Part shown: one piece after another, positions 32,145 through 42,653 of the stretch
Layout of the letters: every line of letters begins with the position of its first letter
Numbering within the stretch: position 1 is the first letter of the stretch
From: Candidatus Handelsmanbacteria bacterium
GTDB taxonomy: Bacteria > Latescibacterota > UBA2968 > UBA8231
NCBI GenBank assembly: GCA_016867395.1
Contig: VGJS01000008.1
Span: forward strand, 44,866-108,865
Direction: 5' to 3'
DNA length: 64,000 nucleotides
Program-made: the position numbers and the translations under genes
The notes under the pieces: model-generated
Seen by the model: the letters and a program-made list of their open reading frames with translations, nothing else
The model's database searches: none
What the model was told of the DNA's origin: nothing

Positions 32145-32585
32145 GTGCAGGAACGAGCACTGTGGCTCCTGGCCATTGCCGCAGGCGCCATCCTTCTGGT
32201 GGCCGCGCTGCGGCCCTATTTTTCCGCGGACGAAGAGCCGACCCCCCTCTCTTCTCCGCCTCCCTCCTCCCCTCAGCGCACCTTAGAGGCCGGCGTCCGG
32301 GTGGCCGTGCTCAACGGCTGCGGCGAAGCGCAGGTGGCCGGGCGCCTGACTAGGAAGATGCGCGGTCTGGGCTTTGATGTAATCTACGAAGGCAACGCAG
32401 AGAATTTCAACTTTTTGCAGAGCATGGTGGTGGACCGCCGCGGCGATCTGGACAAGGCCAGGCTGGTGGCGACGGCCCTGGGATTGCCCCACCTCCAGCA
32501 GGTAAACGAAGACACCTTCCGCCTCGAAGAAGTGGCGGTCATCATCGGCAGAGACTACCGGCAGGTGAGGTTATTGGATGAGTGA
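32145..32585 (+). CDS. LytR C-terminal domain protein, membrane anchored
   Basis: A 146-residue protein. One N-terminal membrane segment (LWLLAIAAGAILLVAAL) is followed by a Pro/Ser linker and a LytR_C-type domain (PF13399) from about residue 48: GVRVAVLNGCGEAQVAGRLTRK, then FDVIYEGNAENFNF, ending VAVIIGRDY. It is likely a periplasm-facing envelope protein. The GTG start at 32145 has no clear ribosome site. A strong AAAGGAG lies at 32052, ahead of TTG 32068 in another frame, which encodes a basic stretch (MPNNRRSRRLRPRPRG) typical before a membrane segment. The true gene may start there, with a frameshift near 32140. Confidence 0.75.
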   Translation: MQERALWLLAIAAGAILLVAALRPYFSADEEPTPLSSPPPSSPQRTLEAGVRVAVLNGCGEAQVAGRLTRKMRGLGFDVIYEGNAENFNFLQSMVVDRRGDLDKARLVATALGLPHLQQVNEDTFRLEEVAVIIGRDYRQVRLLDE

Positions 32586-32993
32586 AGCAGGCGTGGCAGA
32601 CAGGGCCCCGGCCGCCGCGGCCGAGGTCGAGGCCCGGGCGCGGCGCATCGGCGGACTGCTCCAGGACAAGAAGGGCATCGACGTGGTGTTGCTCGACCTG
32701 CGGGCCGTGACCGACACCGCCGACTTTTTTGTTCTTTGCAGCGGCACCTCGGACCTGCACATCAAGGCCCTGGCCGAGGAGGTGTGCGACACGCTGGGGG
32801 CCCAGGGGCAGGGGCCCTGGCACGTGGAGGGCTTTGAAAGCCGGCGGTGGGTGCTGCTGGATTTCGTCGATATCGTGGTCCACATCTTCCGCCATGAGGT
32901 GCGGGCCTTCTACGCATTGGAGCGCCTATGGGGTGACGCGGTGCGCACGGATCTGCCCGAGGAGGTGCGGGGCAAAGCGGTCCTGCCCGGCCC

Positions 32994-32997
<4 letters not shown>
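32578..32997 (+). CDS. rsfS: Ribosomal silencing factor RsfS
   Basis: Binds ribosomal protein uL14 and blocks subunit joining under nutrient limitation. The 139-residue protein has the Iojap/RsfS core: KKGIDVVLLDLRAVTDTADFF near residue 31, VLCSGTSDLHIKALAEEV near 52, HVEGFESRRWVLLDFVDIVV near 80, and HIFRHEVRAFYALERLWGDA near 101. ATG 32578 overlaps the LytR_C gene by 8 bases, and its end overlaps mtnA by 4, so translation is coupled. LytR_C next to RsfS is a common arrangement. Confidence 0.94.
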
Positions 32998-34043
<1,046 letters not shown>

Positions 34044-34142
34044 GAATTTGCTTCTATTTAGGTTTAACAATCGCTCCGCGGTCGGCAACAGGCTGTTGGG
34101 AGCGGCCGCCGAACCCATGATTTCCAGGCCAAGCATCGAGTT

Positions 34143-34988
34143 GTGAAAAACACCATCCAGTTTCGCTCCCCGGCCCCGGCTGGAGGCAGGGGGGTAAAAA
34201 ATTGCCGCCGCTGGTTGGCGGTGGGGCTTTGGGGGGGGCTGCTTCTGGGTGGGTGCGCCGGGTCCGGACAGTTCCAGTCCCCTTCAGGGGTGGGCCGGGG
34301 CGGGGCCTTTGACCCGGAGTCGCTGAGCGAGGATCTGCTGCTGATCCAACCCAGTTTCCCGCCGCCGGCGGTGTCAGCCGCCGACACGGCCAGCGGTTCG
34401 GCTGCCGACGCCCGGACCGCCGCTGCCCAGGAGTCACAGTCCCCGGTCTACCGTCTGCAGGTCATTGCCTTCAAGACCGAGGAATTGGCCCGGCAGCGCG
34501 CCTCTGCCCTGCAATCGAAGCTGGGTGCGCCGGTGCGGGTGGTGGCCGATGCCCAGCGTGGCCTGTACATGGTGCAGGCCGGCGAATACCATACTGCCGA
34601 GGAGGCCGAGGCCCTGTACGAGCGCCTGGTGGCCCACAATCCCAACTACGCCGAAGCCTACGTGATCCCCCGCACCGGGCGGACCCGCCCCGTCGCCGGG
34701 GAGCCGGCCGGGGGCACCGAGCCTGCTACCTCCGTTTCTGGGTGGCGGGTGCTGATTGACCAGTTCCTCAGCTACGGCGAGGCCGAGCAACTGCGGCAGG
34801 AGGCCGCCGAGCGCCTGCAGCGAACAGACGTGGAGATCCATTTCAAGGCCCCCTGGTTCAAGGTGGAGGTGGGGCGTTTCGGCAATGAAGCCAAGGCCCA
34901 GGAACTAGTGGAATTGGTCCAGAGCCACGGCTATCGCAACGTGCTCAAGGTGCGAGAGAAGATCGAGCGACAGGAGGGCAGACCGTGA
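34143..34988 (+). CDS. SPOR-domain lipoprotein
   Basis: A 281-residue lipoprotein with two SPOR-like repeats that would bind denuded septal peptidoglycan. A signal with lipobox LLLGGC ends near residue 38. SPOR repeat 1 is YRLQVIAFKTEELARQRASA to AYVIPRTG (about 101-178), and repeat 2 is WRVLIDQFLSYGEAEQLRQE to NVLKVREKI (about 198-275). The region between is Pro/Ala/Ser-rich. The start is GTG 34143 with a weak ribosome site; 99 bases lie between it and mtnA. The end overlaps the MltD-like gene by 4 bases, placing it in the cell-wall operon. Confidence 0.82.
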   Translation: MKNTIQFRSPAPAGGRGVKNCRRWLAVGLWGGLLLGGCAGSGQFQSPSGVGRGGAFDPESLSEDLLLIQPSFPPPAVSAADTASGSAADARTAAAQESQSPVYRLQVIAFKTEELARQRASALQSKLGAPVRVVADAQRGLYMVQAGEYHTAEEAEALYERLVAHNPNYAEAYVIPRTGRTRPVAGEPAGGTEPATSVSGWRVLIDQFLSYGEAEQLRQEAAERLQRTDVEIHFKAPWFKVEVGRFGNEAKAQELVELVQSHGYRNVLKVREKIERQEGRP

Positions 34989-37063
34989 ACCGAATGCGGG
35001 TCCTGGGCGCCGCGCTGCTCTCGCTGTGGCTGGCTTCGTGCGCCCAGCAATGGCAGCGGCTCGCCCTCGACGGCGAGCCGGGGGCCGCGGCCGGCGATTC
35101 GCCGGGCGGGGCATTGATCCTCGACGGCGAGATGAAGGAGGGGTTGCGGGCCGTGCGCTGGCACCTCTACCGGGCCCAGGAGGCGCAACTGGGCCAGCGC
35201 TACGAGCAGGCCCAGGAGGACCTCGACCTGGTCTTCCAGTTGCTGGCCGCCCTCGAAGAAGCCGGCAGCGAGGATGCTGCGGCCCAGGCCGAGTTAGAAA
35301 ACCTCAGCACCGCGGCCGAGCGGGCCTACATCGATCTGTTGCCCAACCTGGAGCGCTTCTCCGCCGACAGTCCCCTCACCCTGCTGTTGCGCGGCCTGTC
35401 CAAGGAACAACTGGAGGGGCCCGAGGCCGAGCGCCACCGAACCCTGGTCGATAAGCTGCTCCATGCCTGCGACGTGCCCATCGACCTCAACGACCGGGTC
35501 ATCTCCAGCATCCGCTTCTTCCAGACCAGGGGCAAGACAACCTACACCACCTGGCTGCGCCGGGCCGGCCGCTACGACGACCTTATCAGGCAGACCTTCA
35601 GGGAGGAGGGGCTGCCCCAGGACCTGCTCTTCGTCTCGATGATCGAGAGCGGCTTCAATCCCCGGGCCCGCTCTAAGGCTCACGCGGTGGGGCTTTGGCA
35701 GTTCATCGAGAGCACCGGCCAGATGGAGGGGTTAAACAGCACCCGCTGGGTGGACGAGCGCCGGGACCCGGTCAAATCCACCCGGGCCGCCGCCCGCCAT
35801 CTCAAACGCCTGCACCAGGAGATGGGGGACTGGCGACTGGCCCTGGCCGCGTACAACGCCGGCCCCGGGCGGGTGACCCGGGCCATCGAGCGGGCCGGTA
35901 CCCGGGACTACTGGAAGCTGGACCTGCCCGAGGAGACCCGCAACTACGTGCCCCTCTTCATGGCCGCGGCCCTGCTCTCCAAGGACCCCAAGCTTTTCGG
36001 CTTTGATCCCGAACCTCCCGAGCCCGACCTGGCTTTCGCCGAGGTCGAGGTGCCGCATCCGGTCTTTCTGGAGGAGGCGGCCCGCTGCATGCGCATCTCC
36101 CACGATACCCTGCAGGACCTCAACCCCGAACTGCGGCTCAATGTCACCCCGCCCCAGTCGGCGCGGCGCTATCGCCTGCGGGTGCCCACCGGCACCGACC
36201 AGGAGCTGGAGGCGTGTTTCGCCAAACTACCCGAGGCCTGGCAGCAGTACGTGGTCAAACGCCGCGACACCATCTCCACCATCGCCAGGGCCTTTGGCGT
36301 CAGTGCCCAGGTGATCGCCCAGGTCAATCATCTCAAGAACCCCAACCGCATCTCCCCCGGCCAGCAGCTTACCATCCCGGTGGGAGCGGCCGGCTCGCTC
36401 AAATCCTCGCTGCGGGTGGCCCATGTGGGCGACGGCAGCCCCGTGGCCGGCGAGAGCGCCCAAAAACCAGCGGCCCGGGGCGGCAAGACCGTGTACAAGG
36501 TGCGGCGGGGGGATTCCCTCAGCCGCATCGCCCAGGTACACGGGGTGGAGGTGGGCGACCTGAAGCGTTGGAACCGCCTGCGCGGCAACCAGATTCTTGC
36601 CGGCGACAAGCTGACCCTCTGGTCGGCGGCCCCGGTCGCCCGCTCTGGGGCGGTGCTGTCGGCGCCGGCCGAGGCCAAACGCCGCGAGTACACGGTGCGG
36701 CGGGGCGAGAGCCTGTGGGATATCTCCCGCAAGTTCAAGGTGCCGGTGGCGGACCTCAAGCGCTGGAACAAACTGGCCAACACCACCATCCGCGCCGGCC
36801 AGCACCTGGTGGTCGCCCAGGGGCAGGCGGCTGCAGGCAAAAAGAGCGCCACCTCCCCAGACAAGAAGGCCGCCCAAGCCAAGAAGAAAGGCGGGGCCGG
36901 CGGGCAGACCTACACCGTGGTCCGGGGGGACACCCTCTTCGGCATCGCCCGCAAATTCGGCCTGGAGGTCCGGGAACTGGCCCACCAGAACAACCTCAGC
37001 CCTTCCGCCAAGCTGGTCGCGGGCATGACCCTGCAGCTCAAGCCAGGCGCCAAGGTCAGGTGA
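34985..37063 (+). CDS. MltD-like membrane-bound lytic transglycosylase with four LysM repeats
   Basis: Cleaves peptidoglycan glycan strands to anhydro-muropeptides in the periplasm. The 692-residue protein has a lipoprotein signal with Cys in LWLASCAQQ at residue 19. After a helical region, the SLT domain has the catalytic Glu in VSMIESGFNPRARS near residue 217, then AVGLWQFIESTG and ALAAYNAGPGRV near 290. Four LysM domains are seen at about 420-465, 501-545, 567-610 and 640-688. It starts at GTG 34985, overlapping the SPOR gene. Its end overlaps mreD by 3 bases. It occupies the place mreC normally holds before mreD. Confidence 0.9.
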   Translation: MNRMRVLGAALLSLWLASCAQQWQRLALDGEPGAAAGDSPGGALILDGEMKEGLRAVRWHLYRAQEAQLGQRYEQAQEDLDLVFQLLAALEEAGSEDAAAQAELENLSTAAERAYIDLLPNLERFSADSPLTLLLRGLSKEQLEGPEAERHRTLVDKLLHACDVPIDLNDRVISSIRFFQTRGKTTYTTWLRRAGRYDDLIRQTFREEGLPQDLLFVSMIESGFNPRARSKAHAVGLWQFIESTGQMEGLNSTRWVDERRDPVKSTRAAARHLKRLHQEMGDWRLALAAYNAGPGRVTRAIERAGTRDYWKLDLPEETRNYVPLFMAAALLSKDPKLFGFDPEPPEPDLAFAEVEVPHPVFLEEAARCMRISHDTLQDLNPELRLNVTPPQSARRYRLRVPTGTDQELEACFAKLPEAWQQYVVKRRDTISTIARAFGVSAQVIAQVNHLKNPNRISPGQQLTIPVGAAGSLKSSLRVAHVGDGSPVAGESAQKPAARGGKTVYKVRRGDSLSRIAQVHGVEVGDLKRWNRLRGNQILAGDKLTLWSAAPVARSGAVLSAPAEAKRREYTVRRGESLWDISRKFKVPVADLKRWNKLANTTIRAGQHLVVAQGQAAAGKKSATSPDKKAAQAKKKGGAGGQTYTVVRGDTLFGIARKFGLEVRELAHQNNLSPSAKLVAGMTLQLKPGAKVR

Positions 37064-37551
37064 AGCCGGTGCAAGTGGCGCGCCATGTCCTGCTGCTGCT
37101 GGTGGCCTTTGTGCTGCAGACGACCTGGGGGTACGCCTTCGACATCCTCGAACTGCACCCAGATCTGATCCTGCTGGCCTTGGTCTATATCGCCCTGCGG
37201 GTCGGCCCCTTCGAGGCCACCATCCTGGGTTTCGCCATCGGCCTTTTGCAGGACGCGTACATGCCGCAGAACCTGGGACTCAACGCCCTGGTCAAGTCCC
37301 TGGTGGGCTTTGGCGTTGGGTACGGCCGTTCCGGCATCATGGCCGACGATTTGCAAGTGCAGACCTTGCTGATCTTCGGCGTGGTGCTGCTCCACGATTT
37401 GGTTTATTATCTGGGCCACAACGGGCTGGGGCTGGCCCACGTGCCTTTTTTCTTGCTGCGCTATGGCCTGGGCCGGGCCCTTTACACCAGCCTCATCGGC
37501 GGCGGCCTGGCCTATGCCTGGGGCATGCGCCGGCGCCTCTTATCCGTTTAG
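37060..37551 (+). CDS. mreD: Rod shape-determining protein MreD
   Basis: A 163-residue inner-membrane protein with about five hydrophobic segments, part of the elongasome. It shows the MreD signature around HPDLILLALVYIALRVGPFEATILGFAIGLLQDAYMP near residues 32-68, where the Gly-Phe and Gly-Leu-Leu-Gln-Asp pattern is typical, and a Leu/Val-rich C-terminus. The start is GTG 37060, overlapping the MltD-like stop as GTGA. MreB and MreC are not upstream as in most genomes. PBP2 and RodA follow, as usual. Confidence 0.85.
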   Translation: MKPVQVARHVLLLLVAFVLQTTWGYAFDILELHPDLILLALVYIALRVGPFEATILGFAIGLLQDAYMPQNLGLNALVKSLVGFGVGYGRSGIMADDLQVQTLLIFGVVLLHDLVYYLGHNGLGLAHVPFFLLRYGLGRALYTSLIGGGLAYAWGMRRRLLSV

Positions 37552-37565
37552 CGATACGCGCCAGT

Positions 37566-39371
37566 ATGGAATACCCCGATCCCAACCGCCACGGCCAGCA
37601 CCTGCGCGGCTTGCTGGTGGTGGTCGGTCTGCTCTTCCTCATCCTCTTCTTGCGCCTGTTCTACCTGCAGATCGCGAGCTCCGCCCACTACGCCCAGAAA
37701 TCAGAGGAAAATCGGATTGCCCAGAAGCGCATCAAGGCCCGCCGCGGCTTGATCCTGGCCCGGGGGACCAACGGGGTCTCCGAGATCCTGGCCCGCAGCC
37801 GGCCTACCTACACCGTCACCCTCACCCGTTCCAAGCCCGACAACGACGCCCGCGCCGTCGAAGCCCTGTCCCTGGCCACCGGCAGCCCCGAGATCCGCTA
37901 CACCCGCAGCGGCCGCACCATTCGCGTCTTGCGCGACGTGGACTTCCGCACCGTCTCCCTGGTGCTAGAGCGGCTGAGTGAGGACTGGCCCCTCGACGTG
38001 ATGGTGGAGTCGGAGCGAGACTACCCCTACGGCCCCCTTGCCGCCCACCTGCTGGGCCACCTGGGGGAATTGCAGGAGGAGGAGTTGCAGGCCCTGCGGT
38101 ACAAGAACTATACCCCGGGGGACTTCATCGGCAAGACCGGGATAGAGAAGGTGTACGAGGACCTGCTGCGCGGCGAGGACGGGGTGGCGTACATTGAGGT
38201 GGACGCCATGAACCGCCCGCAAAGCGAGTTCCCGGAACGGGAGCAGCCCCCCGAGCCCGGACGGGACCTGGTCCTGACCCTCGACTACAAGACGCAGCGG
38301 GCCGCTGAAAGGGCCCTGAGCGACAGCATGACCGGGGCGGTGGTGGCCCTCAATCCGCAGACCGGGGCGATCCTGGCCCTGGCCAGCCGGCCCACCTTCG
38401 ACCCAAACGTCTTTGTTTCCTTTCAGGCCCAGGAGGAGCGCCGGCGCTTACTTCAAGATAGTTCCAAACCGCTGCTCAACCGGGCCACCCGGGAGCATTA
38501 TCCCCCCGGTTCCACCGTGAAGATGGTGGCCGCGGTGGCTGCCCTGGAGACGGGCATCCTCGATACCCTGGGCACCTTCCCCGGTTGCGGCGGGTCGCTG
38601 CGGGTGGGCAGCACGGTGTTCCACTGCGCCCGCAAGGAGGGGCATGGGGTGCTCACCCTGCAGGAGGCCATCGAGGCGTCCTGCAATGTCTACTTCTACC
38701 ACCTGGGGCAGAGCCTGGGCTTCAAGGCCTGGCGCGACTACGCCGAGCGGCTGGGCTTTGGTCGTCCCACCGGCATAGATTTGCAGCCCGAGGAGGAACT
38801 GGGCAACCTGCCCACCCGCAAGTACTACGAGGAGCGCGGCGGCTGGGCCCTGGGGCACATGATGAACCTGGTCATCGGGCAGGGGGCGCTGCTGGCCACC
38901 CCGATGCAGATGGCCCGCTACACCGCGGCCTTGTGCAACGGGGGGTACCTGGTCACCCCCCACTTCTACGCCGCCCCGCCCCGCCGCGAGTACACCGGGA
39001 TCTCGGCCAGCACCCTTGAAAAGGTCAAGCGGGCCATGCGCCGGGTGATCTACGGGGATCAGGGCACTGGCCGCCGGGTGCGGATCGAGGGCGTCGAGGT
39101 GGCCGGCAAGAGCGGCACCGCCCAGGCCCCCGGCCGCAATACCGACGCCTGGTTCGTGGCCTTTGCCCCCTTTGACCGGCCGGAGATCGCCGTGGCGGTG
39201 GTGGTGGAGGGCGGCGGGCACGGCGGGGTGGTGGCCGGTTCCATCGCCCGCAAGGTGCTGGAAGCCTATTTTGGCAAGGAGCCCGAGGCGGAGGTGGCCG
39301 CCGATTCCACCGATGCGGCCAGGGAGGAGGGGTCGTTGATGAGGCTGCCCGGGGCGACGGCCGGGACATGA
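37566..39371 (+). CDS. mrdA: Penicillin-binding protein 2
   Basis: Elongation-specific transpeptidase that cross-links peptidoglycan. The 601-residue class B PBP has an N-terminal membrane anchor (LLVVVGLLFLILFLRLFYLQ, about residues 17-36) and the dimerisation domain. The catalytic triad motifs are STVK near residue 315, SCN near residue 370 and KSGT near residue 514. The YPPGSTVKM context is typical of PBP2. It starts 14 bases after mreD. Its end overlaps rodA by 4 bases, so the synthase pair is translationally coupled. Confidence 0.95.
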   Translation: MEYPDPNRHGQHLRGLLVVVGLLFLILFLRLFYLQIASSAHYAQKSEENRIAQKRIKARRGLILARGTNGVSEILARSRPTYTVTLTRSKPDNDARAVEALSLATGSPEIRYTRSGRTIRVLRDVDFRTVSLVLERLSEDWPLDVMVESERDYPYGPLAAHLLGHLGELQEEELQALRYKNYTPGDFIGKTGIEKVYEDLLRGEDGVAYIEVDAMNRPQSEFPEREQPPEPGRDLVLTLDYKTQRAAERALSDSMTGAVVALNPQTGAILALASRPTFDPNVFVSFQAQEERRRLLQDSSKPLLNRATREHYPPGSTVKMVAAVAALETGILDTLGTFPGCGGSLRVGSTVFHCARKEGHGVLTLQEAIEASCNVYFYHLGQSLGFKAWRDYAERLGFGRPTGIDLQPEEELGNLPTRKYYEERGGWALGHMMNLVIGQGALLATPMQMARYTAALCNGGYLVTPHFYAAPPRREYTGISASTLEKVKRAMRRVIYGDQGTGRRVRIEGVEVAGKSGTAQAPGRNTDAWFVAFAPFDRPEIAVAVVVEGGGHGGVVAGSIARKVLEAYFGKEPEAEVAADSTDAAREEGSLMRLPGATAGT

Positions 39372-40588
39372 GGCTGCTGCGCGAAACGGACACCGCCCTG
39401 CTCTGGGCGGTGGGGGCCATCGTCCTGCTGGGGATCGCCATGATTTACAGCGCCTCCAGCGGCGCGGTCGAATGGCAGAAGCAGGCCGCCTACGCGATAC
39501 TGGCGGGCGGGGCGCTTGTGGCGGTGATCCACGTGCCCAACCGCATGCTCTACGCCCTGGCCTACCCTTTTTACTTGGTGAGCCTGGTGAGCCTGGTGAT
39601 CGTGCTGCTGTGGGGCTCGGGCGAGGATTCCAGCCGCTGGATCACTCTGGGGCCCTTCAGCATGCAGCCCTCGGAGTTCGCCAAGGTGGCCGCCATCCTG
39701 ACCCTGGCCCATTACCTGGGCGACCGCACCGTCGAGCAGATCAACCACTACAAAACCCTGTTCGGCGCCCTGGTGATCGTGCTGCCGCCAATCTACCTGA
39801 TTATCAGGCAGCCCGACCTGGGCACCGCCCTGACCCTGGTCGCCATCCTCCTGCCCATGCTCTACTGGGCCGGCATGAACCCGCTCTACCTCATTGTGAT
39901 CATCGCCCCGGGGCTGAGCGTGGCCTGCTCCTTTGAGCCCCTGTGGCAGGGGGCGGCACCTTTTGTCTTCGCCGCCTTCATCATCCTTTCCTCCCTGGCC
40001 CTGCACCTGTTCTTCGCCCGACTGTGGATCACCCTGAGCATGTTGGGGGTCAACGTGGCTGCCGGCCTGGCCACCGTGTACCTGTGGGAACACCTGCTGC
40101 ACGGCTACCAGAAGGATCGCATCCTCACCTTCCTCGACCCCGAGCGCGACCGCCTGGGGGCCGGGTGGAACATCATCCAGTCCAAGATCGCCATCGGCTC
40201 GGGTGGACTGACCGGCAAGGGCTACCTGGGGGGCACCCAGACCAAGTTCGAGTTCCTGCCGGCCTCGCACACCGACTTCATCTTCTCGGTGATCGGCGAG
40301 GAACTCGGCTTCATCGGCACGGTCGTAGTGCTCTCCCTCTTCGCCTTTGTCATCTGGCGTTCCCTGCACCTGGCCGCCGGGGTGAACAACCGCTTCTACA
40401 GGCTGATGGCCATCGGCCTGGTCTCGCTGATCACCTTCCATGTCTTCGTCAACATCGGCATGACCATCGGCGTCATGCCCGTCACCGGCATCCCCCTGCC
40501 CTTCATCAGCTACGGCGGCTCGGCTCTCTTGACCAACTGCACCGCCATCGGCCTGCTCCTGCACGCCCACACCTACCGCCATGAATAG
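39368..40588 (+). CDS. rodA: Peptidoglycan glycosyltransferase RodA
   Basis: SEDS-family polymerase that works with PBP2. The 406-residue protein has about ten membrane segments. SEDS signatures are seen: RWITLGPFSMQPSEFAKVAA near residue 90, IRQPDLGTALTL near residue 147, and near the end GIPLPFISYGGSALLTNCTA (about 375-395). The long periplasmic loop between includes the GGLTGKGYLGGTQTKFEFLP sequence with the QTKxxFLP region typical of RodA. It starts at ATG 39368 within the PBP2 stop and overlaps the next gene by 8 bases. Confidence 0.95.
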   Translation: MRLLRETDTALLWAVGAIVLLGIAMIYSASSGAVEWQKQAAYAILAGGALVAVIHVPNRMLYALAYPFYLVSLVSLVIVLLWGSGEDSSRWITLGPFSMQPSEFAKVAAILTLAHYLGDRTVEQINHYKTLFGALVIVLPPIYLIIRQPDLGTALTLVAILLPMLYWAGMNPLYLIVIIAPGLSVACSFEPLWQGAAPFVFAAFIILSSLALHLFFARLWITLSMLGVNVAAGLATVYLWEHLLHGYQKDRILTFLDPERDRLGAGWNIIQSKIAIGSGGLTGKGYLGGTQTKFEFLPASHTDFIFSVIGEELGFIGTVVVLSLFAFVIWRSLHLAAGVNNRFYRLMAIGLVSLITFHVFVNIGMTIGVMPVTGIPLPFISYGGSALLTNCTAIGLLLHAHTYRHE

Positions 40589-41657
40589 GCAGTGGCTGCC
40601 CGCTCTGGCCCTGCTGGGGGTCTTTGTCATCGAAAACCCCCAGTGCGGCGTCACCGCTGAACACCGCCGCCTGGCCCTCTATTACCTGGATCAGGGCCAT
40701 TATGCGCGGGCCCTGATCGAGGCCCGGCGGGCGGTGCGCGAGGAGAAAGACGACGCCCCCTCCTACCTAGTGATGGCCATGGCCGAGCTGGGACTGGAGC
40801 GCCCGGAGGCGGCGGTGGCCGCTCTGGGTCAGGCCATTCTGGCCGACCCCGACAACCCGCAGTACTACGCCACCCTGCGCCAGGTCTGCCAGGAGGAAAA
40901 GCGCTTTGACCAGGGCCGGAAGGTGCTGGACCAGGTGCTGGAGGCCCACCCCGGCAACCGGCTGGCCCAGTCCAGCCTGGGCTGGGCCTACGCCCAGCTC
41001 GACGACGAGGACCAGGCGCGGCAGTGGCTGGAAGAGGCCGCCGGCGACAGCGCCGCCACCTTCGCCCAGGTGCAACTGGCCCGCTTTCACCTGCGCCACC
41101 AGCGCTATGCCGAGGCTGCCCAGATCCTCGAAGCGGCCTTAATCCAGGCCCCGGAGGACCCGGCCGCGCTGCTGGCCCTGGGCGAATGCCGCCTGCGCCA
41201 GGGGCTTCAGGAGGTGGCGGCCCGCCGTTTCGCCGCGGCCCTCGAACACAGCGAGGAGCAGGGAACCCTGGCCGGGCAGATCGCCTCTCTCTGCTACGAC
41301 CAGGGACAGCGCCGCCTGGCCATCGAGTACTACGAGCAGGCCCTGCGGCTTGGCCCGCAGCCGCCCGCCCCTGGCCTGCTCAACAACCTGGCCTGGGCCT
41401 ACGGGGAGGAGAACCTGGAACTGGAACGGGCCCTCGAACTTTCGCTCCAGGCGCTCAAAAGCGATGCCGACAACCCCGTGTATTTGGACACCTATGCCGA
41501 ACTGTTTTTCCGCCGGGGTGATGCGGCCCGCGCCATCGCCCTGATGCGCCGGGCCCTGGAAAGCAAGCCTGCCGAGGGGGAGCAGCGGCACTACCTCGAA
41601 GGGCAGATGCAGAAGTTCCACCAGGCCCTGGGCCTTTCCTATTCCTCCTCGCTCTGA
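40581..41657 (+). CDS. Tetratricopeptide repeat protein
   Basis: A 358-residue helical protein with six or more TPR units, for example RLALYYLDQGHYARALIEAR near residue 30, NRLAQSSLGWAYAQLDDEDQ near 124, AEAAQILEAALIQAPEDPAA and LAIEYYEQALRLGPQPPAPG near 240. The first 20 residues are mildly hydrophobic and could be a signal (LPALALLGVFVIENPQC), perhaps a lipoprotein, though the lipobox is poor. It is the last gene of the cell-wall operon, overlapping rodA by 8 bases. Its role may be as a scaffold for the elongasome. Its end overlaps the remnant of the leftward sigma-54 activator. Confidence 0.8.
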   Translation: MNRQWLPALALLGVFVIENPQCGVTAEHRRLALYYLDQGHYARALIEARRAVREEKDDAPSYLVMAMAELGLERPEAAVAALGQAILADPDNPQYYATLRQVCQEEKRFDQGRKVLDQVLEAHPGNRLAQSSLGWAYAQLDDEDQARQWLEEAAGDSAATFAQVQLARFHLRHQRYAEAAQILEAALIQAPEDPAALLALGECRLRQGLQEVAARRFAAALEHSEEQGTLAGQIASLCYDQGQRRLAIEYYEQALRLGPQPPAPGLLNNLAWAYGEENLELERALELSLQALKSDADNPVYLDTYAELFFRRGDAARAIALMRRALESKPAEGEQRHYLEGQMQKFHQALGLSYSSSL

Positions 41658-42268
41658 GCCCCCCACGGGCGGTAGCGGGTGTAGTCGATCTTAAGCTGGT
41701 CCATCATGGTGTACAGGTTCTTGCGCGACATGTCGATGGCCTCGGCCACCTAGCTGATCACCCCCCGGTGCTGGCGCAGAGCGGCGCAGAGGAAGCGCCG
41801 CTCGAAGAGGTCCTTGGCCTCCCGGTAGAAACAGGCGCCCAACTCCTCCAATTCCCGCCACCGCACGATCTCCTCCGGCAAGTCGGCCAGCTCCAGGAAG
41901 GGCCGCCGCGGCGATGAAGTACTCGACCAGCGGGGGGATGTCGTCGCGGCGCTCGCGCAGGGGGGGCCGGATCACCGGCAACCCGTTAAGGCGGTAGTAG
42001 CGGTCCTCGTGGAAACGGCCCCGTTCCACCTCGCGCCGCAACTCGGCGTTGGTGGCGGGGATCACCCGCACATCCACCCGCAGGGTCTGGGTGCCGCCAA
42101 TGCGCTCGAATTCCTGCTCCTGGAGCCCCCTCAAGAGGCGCACCTGCACCGAAGGCGAGGCGGCCAAGCTGGGTGAGCAGGTGCTGCATGTGGAGGTTGC
42201 GGGGGGGCAGCGCACCGGGGCTGGGACGGGTAGGCCTGGGCCAGGTAGGGATCGTGGGTGGGGTGCAT
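41639..42268 (-). pseudogene. Decayed sigma-54-dependent activator, remnant 1
   Basis: On the minus strand a start codon with an AGGAGGAGG site (42268, [16 protein letters not shown]) leads after about 45 scrambled residues to the C-terminal half of an NtrC-type AAA+ domain: [20 protein letters not shown], then [20 protein letters not shown] and [12 protein letters not shown] frameshift follows near 41910-41930. In the new frame comes [19 protein letters not shown], an in-frame TAG (41741-41743), then [19 protein letters not shown], a Fis-type helix-turn-helix. The receiver, Walker A and GAFTGA regions are missing. With a deletion, at least two shifts and one stop it is non-functional. Confidence 0.8.
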
Positions 42269-42653
42269 GGCCTCCTCCTGCGAAAAAAGGTTTGCCGGCC
42301 CCTGGCAAGTCCCGTGCCCGGCGCGCATGGTCTCGGCGCGGCACCGCGCAAGTGGCTGAAAAGGGGGGCTTTTGCCGGCTGGTCCCGGGTGGCGAAATGG
42401 AGCCGGGGCGAGGCCGCTGCTGCGGGATTTCCGATAAGGGTTTCAGGCGCCGGGGCGCTCCGGCGCGTAATAGGGCCGAAACGCGCTAGAAGTGCCGGCG
42501 GGTGGCAGATTTTCCGTTTGAAGCAACCCCGGTTCGCCGCCATACTATGGGTAGCACGAAAAATGGAGGCGCAGCGATGGGACACGTGGACCTGGCAAGC
42601 GAGCGGAGACTGGGGCAGATCGGCGGCAGTCAGGGAGGATTGGCGGGGGGGGG
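42269..42653. other. 385-base gap between two divergent activator remnants
   Basis: No gene is seen here. A -24/-12-like string TGGCAAG-N4-GTGC occurs near 42293 on the plus strand with the GG/GC spacing of sigma-54 promoters, but such strings are common in GC-rich DNA. Short ORFs across the gap are shadows. Confidence 0.3.

Noticed and set aside
42293-42310. Sigma-54 promoter between the two activator remnants
   Set aside because: Only the GG/GC spacing fits; such strings occur by chance often in GC-rich DNA and the flanking genes are dead.
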